Assembly (NCBI GenBank): GCA_965230045.1
Contig: OZ245940.1
Location: 1 to 64,000 of the forward strand
DNA: 64,000 nucleotides
Source of the DNA: G963662905 sp965230045
GTDB taxonomy: Bacteria; Bacteroidota; Bacteroidia; Bacteroidales; WRLA01
Reading direction: 5' to 3'
How positions within the stretch are numbered: the first letter of the stretch is position 1; the number at the start of each line of letters is the position of its first letter. A model generated the notes under the pieces. It was not told where the DNA came from. It searched no databases and saw only the letters and a list, made by a program, of their open reading frames with translations. Below, in pieces: positions 27,251 to 35,521 of this stretch. The position numbers were made by a program, and so were the translations under genes.

Positions 27251-27613
27251 GGTTCTACTAGGAATTTCGTGGGTAACAATAATGTTTGAAAATAATATGG
27301 AGATATTTATTAATAAACTATTGATCCCTAACAGATTCCTCCCTCCCGATAATTATCGGGACAAAGCCTTAATCACTTCGTTTGGCTTTGTTTCGATCGG
27401 AATGACGCTGTTTATCAGGTGTTTAAGGCAAATGCGGCGAGGACACAATAGTATATCTTAAAGACGTCCTCGCCGCATTTGCCTCCTGACTTCAAAAAAA
27501 CGCGTCATTCCGACAAAATTTTCCGAAGAATGAGGAATTCCGATAGCCATCGGAAGGAGGAATCTGTTTGAAATAGCATTCTAATTTCTTTCCACGAAAT
27601 TCCGTGTAGAACC
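27251..27613. repeat. MITE-like palindromic element, copy C (363 bp)
   Basis: GGTTCTACTAGGAATTTCG at 27251 and TGTAGAACC ending at 27613. The central arms are nearly the same as copy A (GGCAAATGCGGCGAGGAC and its inverse). Copy C also carries two small extra palindromic insertions next to the arms, CCCGATAATTATCGGG near 27347 and CCGATAGCCATCGG near 27540, at symmetric places relative to the core, which accounts for its greater length. Confidence 0.88.
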
Positions 27614-27779
27614 AAAAGAGTTGCATTTGTTTTAAAAAATACCTTATATTTGATAGCGATTACATTCAGAAAAGGAGCTAATCACAATCGTTTACTTCCA
27701 TTGGATCAGATATACTGATACGTTCCGGTTTGTATGTAATAGCTCAACAATATGATATATTAAACCAAAAAGCAAAATT

Positions 27780-28712
27780 ATGGCTATTGAGTACAAAAAA
27801 GCAAATGCAGAAGGCGTTTTAAAGTGTCTGGAATGGGAACCAAAAATCATTGAAACAAGATTGGGGCCAATTGAATATGCCGACCGTGGCGAAGGACCGG
27901 CAGTGCTTTCTGTTCACGGAGGACCGGGAGGTTTTGATCAGGCATTGGGGCTTATCGAAGTGTTCCGGACATCCGGTTTTCGGGTTATCGCCCCTTCCAG
28001 GGCAGGATATTTGGGCACACCTGCCGACAACGGGACAACTTATGAAAAGCAGGCCGACATGCATGCTGCACTCCTGGAGGCATTGGAAATTGATCAGGCT
28101 ACTGTTGTTGGGGTATCTGCAGGTGGGCCGTCATCTTACTGTCTGGCGCAAAATTATCCCGAAAAAGTAAAAGCACTGATACCCATCGATGCAGTCTGTA
28201 TGGAATATACCAAGCTCCAGGAAGTAAATAAAACAGAAGAATTCCTTTACCTCAGCAAGCCCGGGCTCTGGTTTGTAGATTATTTGATGAAACATTTTCC
28301 GGCATCTATGGTGCAAAATTTTCTAAAAACAGAAAGTACGCTTGATAAACATGATGTCAAAAAACGGATTAAAGAAGTTGTTGGCGACGAAGATCGGTTT
28401 GCATTTATGAAACTCATGATGGCAACGGTAACCAAACATTATAAACAACGTAAGCGCGGCCTTGATATTGATATCGATATTTTAACCAAAATCGATAAAG
28501 TTGCTATCGATAAAATATCCTGTCCAACTTTAATCGTTCATGGCAGGGCCGATGGCGATGTTCCTCCTCATCAGGCAGAATATGCCCATAATACCATCAA
28601 AAATTCAGAATTATTGTGGGTTGAGAAAGGCTCTCATATTGGTTTCTGGCTTGCCGCCGATGCCTATGATGTACAGAAAAAAACCATTGAATGGCTCAGG
28701 GACCAGCATTGA
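27780..28712 (+). CDS. Alpha/beta hydrolase
   Basis: 310 residues. The fold is recognisable from VLSVHGGPGG (42-51, oxyanion region), the nucleophile elbow GVSAGG (S113), the acid strand PTLIVHGRADGDVPPHQAEYAH (Asp in RADGDV) and the late His in EKGSHIGFW. The HGGPGG motif is shared with proline iminopeptidase-like and epoxide-hydrolase-like enzymes, but the cap region (about 150-235, Lys-rich) is not specific enough to name a substrate. Cytoplasmic, monocistronic, starting 166 bp after repeat copy C. Confidence 0.85.
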   Translation: MAIEYKKANAEGVLKCLEWEPKIIETRLGPIEYADRGEGPAVLSVHGGPGGFDQALGLIEVFRTSGFRVIAPSRAGYLGTPADNGTTYEKQADMHAALLEALEIDQATVVGVSAGGPSSYCLAQNYPEKVKALIPIDAVCMEYTKLQEVNKTEEFLYLSKPGLWFVDYLMKHFPASMVQNFLKTESTLDKHDVKKRIKEVVGDEDRFAFMKLMMATVTKHYKQRKRGLDIDIDILTKIDKVAIDKISCPTLIVHGRADGDVPPHQAEYAHNTIKNSELLWVEKGSHIGFWLAADAYDVQKKTIEWLRDQH

Positions 28713-28915
28713 GCTGCGTTCCTTTCTCATTCAAAAATCAAAAGAACTAAAATCCAGGACAAACTTTTTACAGGTAACTTTGAATAAGTTTAACCTCCAA
28801 TTTGATTACCCAATAAAAAGTCTGCAGTACCTGTTTTTAGTAAGGAAAAGCTTAAACCATTATGCTAAAGGTGTTTTTTGGACATCATTAAATCATAACA
28901 CGACACATAAAGTGC

Positions 28916-28950
28916 GATAAAAAAAGCCCTGCCAGGAATGACAGGGCTTT
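28916..28950 (-). terminator. Rho-independent terminator of topA
   Basis: AAAGCCCTG / CAGGGCTTT arms at 28923-28931 and 28942-28950. On the minus strand the stem is followed by a T run (plus-strand A run 28917-28925). It lies 6 bp after the topA stop. Confidence 0.85.
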
Positions 28951-28956
28951 CAGTAA

Positions 28957-31346
28957 TTATTTTTTTTCCGCTTTCTTGCGGGTTGTTGTCGTTTTCTTTC
29001 GTGCAGTAGCAGCTTTCTTTTTGGCCGGGGCTTTTTTTGTTTTGCCCTTGTCTCCATCCTCAATTAATTTCAGGCAATCTTCGTATGTAAGCTTTTCCGG
29101 CTCCATGGTTTTTGGGATGCGGTAGTTTTTGCGCCCTTTTGCCACGTATGGACCGTAGCGCCCAACTTTTACCTTGATGTCCTTATCTTCTTCAAATTCT
29201 TTGATCAGGCTTTTGGCATCTTTTTCACGTTTTTCCTGAATGATCACAACGGCACGTTCACCATCGATAGTGGCAGGATCATCGGTTTTTGCCAGGCTGT
29301 AAAATTTGGATTTATGACGCACATATGGGCCAAAACGACCAATAGCAACGCTCATATCTGCATCTTCGAACTGACCTACGATGCGTGGAAATTTCAGCAG
29401 TTCCAGAGCTTCTTCCAGCGTGATGGTTTCGATACTCTGTGTTTTCTTTAATCCTGCGAAGCGTGGTTTTTCATCGCTTTCGGGATCTGCTTCGCCCAGT
29501 TGGATCATCGCGCCAAAACGGCCAATACGTGCAATTACATTTTTGCCTGTTGCCGGATCGGTTCCCAAAATGCGCTCACCTTTTACTTTTTCCGATTTTT
29601 CGAGGGTTTCTTCCACATTTTCATGGAATGGGCCATAAAAATCTTTCAGCATATCCTGCCACACCATTTTCCCTTCGGCAATTTTATCGAACTGAGCCTC
29701 CACGCTGGCCGTAAAGTTGTAGTCCATAATCTTGTCGAAATAGCGCACCAGGAATTCATTCACAAGTTTACCGATATCTGTCGGGAAAAGTTTGGCTTTT
29801 TCGTAGCCGGTTTTTTCCGTTTTGTTTTCTTCGATCAGTTTTCCGCCTTTAGCACGGAGCATCACATATTGCCGCTCTGTTCCGTCGCGGTCTTCTTTTA
29901 CCACATATTCCCTTTTCTGAATGGTGGAAATGATCGGTGCATATGTTGAAGGCCTTCCGATTCCCAGCTCTTCGAGTTTGCGCACCAGACTGGCTTCTGT
30001 GAATCGCGGCGGGTGCTGGCTAAAGCGCTGTTGTGCCGTAATTTCATTATTGGCCAGCTTTTGCCCGGTTTTGAGCGGGGGCAATACGCCTTTTTGTTCT
30101 TCGCTGTCATCATCATCGCGCGATTCCAGATAAACCTTCAGGAAACCGTCAAAAGTAATGACCTCTCCCTTGGCAACGAAGTTTTCTTTTGCTTTGGAAA
30201 CATCAATCGTAAAAGTAGTGCGCTCCAGTTCAGCATCTGCCATTTGCGAAGCGATGGTGCGTTTCCAGATCAGCTCGTAGAGACGCTGCTGGTCTTTGGT
30301 GTCGCCTGCAGTATGATTGCTTATATATGTGGGCCTGATGGCTTCGTGTGCTTCCTGTGCGCCTTTGGCTTTCGTGGCATAACGGCGTGATTTCGAATAG
30401 CGTGCGCCATAACTTTCGGTGATTTCCTGCTTGGCTGTATTCACTGCCAGTGAAGAAAGGTTCACCGAGTCGGTACGCATATAGGTAATTTTTCCCGATT
30501 CGTAAAGCTGCTGTGCCACCATCATGGTTTTGGAAACCGAGAAACCCAGTTTACGGCTGGCTTCCTGCTGCAAAGTTGATGTAGTAAATGGCGGTGCCGG
30601 GCTCTTCTTTCCGGGTTTCTTTTCAATATCATTGATGATGAATTCCGATTCCAGACATTGCTGCAGGAATGTCTCAGCCTCTTCTTTTTTAGCAAAACGC
30701 TGTGGCAGTTCGGCGATAAAGCTGTTGCGTGCATTGGCTACTTCTCCCAAAGGGAAAAATACACCACTGACTTTGAAAGAAGATATACTTTTGAAGTTTT
30801 TGATTTCGCTTTCGCGCTCAACAATCAAACGGACGGCAACCGATTGCACACGCCCGGCAGAAAGTGAGGGTTTTACTTTTTTCCAAAGTACCGGCGAAAG
30901 TTCAAAACCGACAAGGCGGTCGAGTACACGGCGTGCCTGCTGGGCATTTACCAGATTGTAGTCAATGCTTCTCGGGCTTTTTACGGCATCGAGTATGGCA
31001 TTTTTGTAATTTCATGAAAAACAATCCGTTTCGTTGAATCCTGATTCAGGTTCAGCGCTTCCTGAAGGTGCCAGGCAATGGCTTCTCCTTCGCGGTCTTC
31101 ATCGGATGCAAGCCAAACCGTTTCGGCCTCCTTAGCTAATTTTTTCAGCTCCCTGATAACCTTGGTTTTATCTGCGCTTATTTCGTAATCAGGCACAAAA
31201 CCCGATTCTATGTCCACACCCAGCTTCTTTTTGGAGAGGTCGCGGATATGCCCGAAACTGGATTTAACAAGAAATTCTTTCCCTAAAAAACCTTCAATGG
31301 TTTTTGCTTTTGCAGGGGACTCGACAATAACTAAATTTTTTCCCAT
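28957..31346 (-). CDS. topA: DNA topoisomerase I, with an apparent -1 frameshift
   Basis: The start (MGKNLVIVESPAKAKTIEGFLG) and the TOPRIM acid motif WLASDEDREGEAIAWHL lie in one frame that stops early (MPYSMP*, 30981). The rest continues in another frame with AILDAVKSPRSIDYNLVNAQQARRVLDRLVGF, RVQSVAVRL, the active-site YMRTDS (Tyr about residue 289), C-terminal Topo I repeats and a Lys/Ala-rich tail. Adding one base to the run of five A (plus-strand T run 31001-31005) restores ITKNAILDAV and a 796-residue protein of normal size. topA is normally essential, so a sequencing or assembly error in the homopolymer is most likely; a true lesion or slippage is possible. It relaxes negative supercoils. 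Confidence 0.9.
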
Positions 31347-31599
31347 AAGATCTGAAAAATACTATTTGGCTTTAAAAACGGCGACAAAGGTATAACATTA
31401 AAAGGCTAAAAATCAAATGGCATTTGCAAATTCACATTATTAATGTGTAAGCTTATGCCGGATTTATCATTAATTTTGCGCCCCGGTTCAGGCTAAACAT
31501 TTGATTGCGAAGCCTGTTTTATTCCGGCCTCTGTTATTGGCAATAAAGTCGAAACAGACCAGATTGTTCATTTCATTTTTGATGTTAAAGAAATTATCC
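31347..31599. promoter_or_regulatory. Divergent topA-miaB promoter region
   Basis: 253 bp between the two start codons. TAATTTTG at 31471-31478 fits the Bacteroidetes -7 box for the rightward miaB transcript, leaving a leader of about 115 nt. No clear -33 box. An in-frame ATG at 31501 lies in this leader. Confidence 0.45.
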
Positions 31600-32931
31600 A
31601 TGGAGAAAAAATCCAGACTTTATATTGAAACTTACGGCTGCCAGATGAATTTTTCCGATAGTGAAATCGTGGCCTCTGTATTGGAAAAAGATGATTTTAT
31701 ATTGGTTGATGAAGCCGGTCAGGCCGATCTTATTTTGCTCAACACCTGTTCCATCCGCGATAAAGCAGAACAGCGCATCTGGAAACGACTGGAGCATCTG
31801 CATGCGCTTAAGAAAAAAAATTCCGGACTTAAAATCGGGATTATCGGCTGTATGGCCGAGCGCCTGAAAGAAGAGCTACTGAGCGGCGAAAAATCTGTTG
31901 ACCTGATTGCCGGCCCCGACGCCTATCGCGACCTGCCGCAATTGGTGCGCGAGATGGAATCCGGACAAAAAGCTGCCAATGTGCAGCTTTCGCTCGAAGA
32001 AACCTATGACGACATACAGCCGGTGCGCTACCACAGTAATGGCATTTCAGCCTTTGTTTCCATTATGCGCGGCTGCGAAAATTTCTGCACTTATTGTGTG
32101 GTGCCCTTTACCCGCGGAAAAGAACGAAGCCGTTCGGTACAAACCATCATCCACGAATGTACTGAGCTGCAAAAAAAAGGATTTAAAGAAGTTACATTGC
32201 TCGGGCAAAATGTGAACTCCTACCGGCAAAGCGATGAAAACGGAAATGACATCGGATTTGCACAACTCCTGCAAAAAGTCGCCGATGCCGCTCCCGGGAT
32301 GCGCGTCCGTTTTACAACCTCACACCCAAAAGACCTGCCCGATGAACTATTGCATGTAATTGCCAACAATAAAAACATCTGCAAAGCCATTCACCTGGCG
32401 ATGCAATCGGGAAGCAGCGTGGTGCTGGAGCGCATGAACCGTAAATACAGCCGCGAATTTTATCTCGAACGCATAGCTTCGGCACGCAGGATTATACCCG
32501 ATGTCGCCATATCAACGGATATCATTGCCGGATTTTGCGGCGAAACCGAAGAAGATCACAAAGAAACACTTTCGGCTATGCGCAAAGCTGCTTTTGAGTA
32601 TGCTTTTATGTTTAAATATTCGAAAAGGCCGGGCACTATCGCTGCCAAAAAGTTTGATGATGATGTAAGCGAAAAAGTGAAAACCCGCCGTTTGGAAGAA
32701 ATTATCGCCACACAGCAGGTGCTCTCCATGCAAAGCAACCGGCGTGATGTGGGCAAAACTTTTGAAGTGCTGGTTGAAGGTGTGAGCAAGAAGTCAAAAA
32801 CGCAATTATTTGGCCGTAATTCTCAAAATAAAGTGGTCGTTTTCGAGAATAATGGTTTTAATGCCGGTGATTTTGTCGCAGTGAAAATCACGAATTGTAC
32901 TTCTGCAACATTGATCGGGGAATTGGTTTAG
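31600..32931 (+). CDS. miaB: tRNA-2-methylthio-N6-dimethylallyladenosine synthase (MiaB)
   Basis: 443 residues from ATG 31600, matching the usual start (MEKKSRLYIETYGCQMN); an upstream in-frame ATG (31501) would add 33 residues not seen in the family. The N-terminal UPF0004 domain has the three cluster cysteines C14, C50 and C84. The radical-SAM motif is GCENFCTYCVVPF (C159, C163, C166). The C-terminal TRAM domain (about 375-440) ends in VAVKITNCTSATLIGELV. MiaB methylthiolates i6A37 in tRNAs that read codons beginning with U. Confidence 0.95.
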   Translation: MEKKSRLYIETYGCQMNFSDSEIVASVLEKDDFILVDEAGQADLILLNTCSIRDKAEQRIWKRLEHLHALKKKNSGLKIGIIGCMAERLKEELLSGEKSVDLIAGPDAYRDLPQLVREMESGQKAANVQLSLEETYDDIQPVRYHSNGISAFVSIMRGCENFCTYCVVPFTRGKERSRSVQTIIHECTELQKKGFKEVTLLGQNVNSYRQSDENGNDIGFAQLLQKVADAAPGMRVRFTTSHPKDLPDELLHVIANNKNICKAIHLAMQSGSSVVLERMNRKYSREFYLERIASARRIIPDVAISTDIIAGFCGETEEDHKETLSAMRKAAFEYAFMFKYSKRPGTIAAKKFDDDVSEKVKTRRLEEIIATQQVLSMQSNRRDVGKTFEVLVEGVSKKSKTQLFGRNSQNKVVVFENNGFNAGDFVAVKITNCTSATLIGELV

Positions 32932-33143
32932 GGTTTGAATACCGGCCTCTCGACTCCCTTCAGCTTTGCTCAGGGAACACGCTTGAGAACCTTAATTTTT
33001 GCAATTATCTACATTCAAGCACTCCGCTCGAGGACCTTAAATTTTGGTTTTAACTCCATCAAAGGCCCCTGAGCGGAGCCGAAGGACCGTCTTAATTACT
33101 CACTCTGAGGTCCCTGAGCGAAGCCGAAGGGCCGACCATAATA
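32932..33143. repeat. REP-like CCCTGAGCGAAGCCGAAGGG repeats
   Basis: The gap between two converging genes holds at least two direct copies of a motif like CCCTGAGCGgAGCCGAAGG (about 33067 and 33112) about 45 bp apart, and near 32952 an inverted relative (CTCCCTTCAGCTTTGCTCAGG). This motif type is common between genes in Bacteroidetes and other phyla. No gene. Confidence 0.6.
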
Positions 33144-35510
33144 TTACTCATACTTCAAAACATCAGCCGGATTGATCCGCCCGGATTTGTAGCCCTGGTG
33201 CATTACGCTGATTAAAGCAATTAATGTGCTGATTACAAGTGTTATAATAAAATATTTAGGACTGAGCGCAATACGGTAATGATATAATTCCAGCCAGTTT
33301 TTCATTAAGTACCAGCTCATGGGCAAAGCAATGGCGTTGGCAATAATCACGCGCAAGAGAAACTGGCGCAAAAAAAGCAAATGCACCTGCCCGCTGCTGG
33401 CACCCATTACCCGTCGTATGGCCGATTCGCGCAGGCGCAGCCGGCCAATAAACAATGCCAGGCCAAACAATCCAATGGCTGCTATAAAAACCGCCAGGCC
33501 GGAAAACAAACTCACCAAACGGCTTTGCTGCCGCTCCCTTTGGTATAAATGCTCATTGAAATCAACAGGACGCATCAGCTCAAAAAGCTCATCGGGAAGA
33601 ATTTCGTCCCAAAGTTTTTGCAAGTCCTCCTTAATCCTCCGTGGATCGCCCTTATAGCGCAAACTGATGTACTCAAAAGCCGTTTCGGGATTCCATTCCG
33701 GCAAAGGACTGATTATCAATGGCTCAATTTTACTATGCGCCGAAGTATGCACAAAATCCTGCAAAACGCCACAAACCCGCATATCCACGCCATTGCGTTT
33801 TATGATTTTCCCGATGGGATTGTCCCAGCCAAATTCCTGTGCAGCGGCCTGATTGATCAATATGCTTTTGCCATCATTATTATCCGGAAATATCTGCCCG
33901 GCTACCAAAGGAACATTTAATGTGTTTATATATTCTTTGTATGCATTGATCACAAACATCATTTGCACATCTTGCACTCCTTCGGGAAAAAATCCATACA
34001 AAGAGCCGCCCATACCGGGTACTCCGGAACTGCTGCCTACATGTGTGACGCCACTAATGTTTCGCACATTATCGCAAATAATACCGTGCATCTTTTTTGA
34101 TTCATCATTGCGTAGCTGTAGAATATACATTTGACTACCATCAAAACCTGTATCAAAACTTTGCAAAAATCGCAACTGCCCCTGCATGATAAGCGTACAG
34201 CAAATCAATACACTGGCGATCAAAAACTGTAAAACAACCAACAAATTCCGAATAGCGTTATTCCCATTTCCTTTTTGGGTTCTTCCAAAAGCTTCAAGCG
34301 GATTGGTGGTTGCTATGAAGCGCGCAGGATACAAACCGCCCAGCAGCCCGGCAATAATTGCAATCAAAAATGTCGCAATGATGCTGAGCATGGCCTGATG
34401 GCCGTACAAACCAATATTCAGATTGGTCAGGCGGCTGATCCAGGGCTGAAAAAGCTCGCCCAGAATCAAGGCCAGCGGAAAAGCCAGCAAAGCCATCATC
34501 ATGGATTCGGTCAAATGTTGCCGCATGAGGTTTCCGTTGTAGGCGCCTAAAACCTTTCGGATTCCGGCTTCTTTTTTACGTTTCGTAAAAAGTGCAGTGC
34601 TCAGATTTGTAAAATTAATCACAGCCAGCAGCAATATGCTGAGCGCAATCAGCGAAACAATCCATATTTTTTGGTATCCATCGCTTTTATCGGCCAGTTT
34701 TCCCAAATGGACATCTTCGAGCGGAATAGGATTCAGGTGCATCTGGATGCCATAATTGCGGTATTCGGCATTGATATGACGTTCCATAAAATCCGGGAAA
34801 GCTTCCGACATTTGCTGCATATCCGCCTCGGGATGCAGGCGCACATAAGTCAAAAATCCCCAGCCGCCATTCCAGCCCAAACCCATACGCTTCATCGTTT
34901 TCAGGCTTTCAAAGGAAACTACGGCCTGTGGCCTGATGGTGGAATTTGTGGGCGCATCGGCCATAATGCCTCTGATCAGAAAGGTGTGCTCATTGTTCAG
35001 TTTTATACTTTCTCCTACGATATCGCTTTCATTACGAAAAAGCCGCTTTGCCATGCTTTCGGATAGCACGATGCTGTAAGGTTCTTTCAGGCATTCTGCC
35101 GGATTTCCTTCTTTCAGGTCAAAGCTGAACATCCGGAAAAAGGAGCTATCGGCATAAGCATAGTCTCCGGTTTCCACCACCTGGTCTCCATGGCTGAACA
35201 ACTCCCCGCCGGTCATATTCACACGGCACATACATTCTACATCGGGGAATTCATCGGGCAAAGATGCGCCCAAACCGGAAGAAGCCGTCGGAACCATACT
35301 TTCCGAACCTTCGCGTTCCACGATCATATTCATCAGATATGTGCGTTCAGCTCCTTTATGGAAACTATCGAAACTGGTTTCCTGCAGCACATACTGGAAA
35401 ATCAGGCTAAAAGCCGCAAGCCCCAGCGCCAGTCCAAAAAGGTTGATGATGCTGTAGGTTTTATTTCGTTGAAAAAAACGAATTGCCGTGATTAAATTAC
35501 TTTTCCACAT
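33144..35510 (-). CDS. FtsX/MacB-type ABC transporter permease (large, duplicated type)
   Basis: 788 residues: N-terminal TM (YSIINLFGLALGLAAFSLIFQYVLQ), MacB-like periplasmic domain, FtsX signature RKKEAGIRKVLGAYNGNLMRQHLTES, second TM (NLLVVLQFLIASVLICCTLIMQGQL) with its periplasmic domain, and terminal FtsX block LRESAIRRVMGASSGQVHLLFLRQFLL. The end is SGRINPADVLKYE. It lies 11 bp downstream of the permease gene at 35522 and is in the same operon. No ATPase is nearby. Confidence 0.87.
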   Translation of the reverse strand: MWKSNLITAIRFFQRNKTYSIINLFGLALGLAAFSLIFQYVLQETSFDSFHKGAERTYLMNMIVEREGSESMVPTASSGLGASLPDEFPDVECMCRVNMTGGELFSHGDQVVETGDYAYADSSFFRMFSFDLKEGNPAECLKEPYSIVLSESMAKRLFRNESDIVGESIKLNNEHTFLIRGIMADAPTNSTIRPQAVVSFESLKTMKRMGLGWNGGWGFLTYVRLHPEADMQQMSEAFPDFMERHINAEYRNYGIQMHLNPIPLEDVHLGKLADKSDGYQKIWIVSLIALSILLLAVINFTNLSTALFTKRKKEAGIRKVLGAYNGNLMRQHLTESMMMALLAFPLALILGELFQPWISRLTNLNIGLYGHQAMLSIIATFLIAIIAGLLGGLYPARFIATTNPLEAFGRTQKGNGNNAIRNLLVVLQFLIASVLICCTLIMQGQLRFLQSFDTGFDGSQMYILQLRNDESKKMHGIICDNVRNISGVTHVGSSSGVPGMGGSLYGFFPEGVQDVQMMFVINAYKEYINTLNVPLVAGQIFPDNNDGKSILINQAAAQEFGWDNPIGKIIKRNGVDMRVCGVLQDFVHTSAHSKIEPLIISPLPEWNPETAFEYISLRYKGDPRRIKEDLQKLWDEILPDELFELMRPVDFNEHLYQRERQQSRLVSLFSGLAVFIAAIGLFGLALFIGRLRLRESAIRRVMGASSGQVHLLFLRQFLLRVIIANAIALPMSWYLMKNWLELYHYRIALSPKYFIITLVISTLIALISVMHQGYKSGRINPADVLKYE

Positions 35511-35521
35511 AATATTTTTGT

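Noticed and set aside
20708..27613. Palindromic intergenic repeats as possible CRISPR or phage attachment sites
   Set aside because: Spacing is kilobases, structure is nested inverted repeats, and no integrase or cas genes are near.
28957..30849. Separate 630-residue gene starting at GTG 30849
   Set aside because: It begins in the middle of a conserved topoisomerase I motif and its missing N-terminus lies just upstream in another frame; it is the rest of topA.
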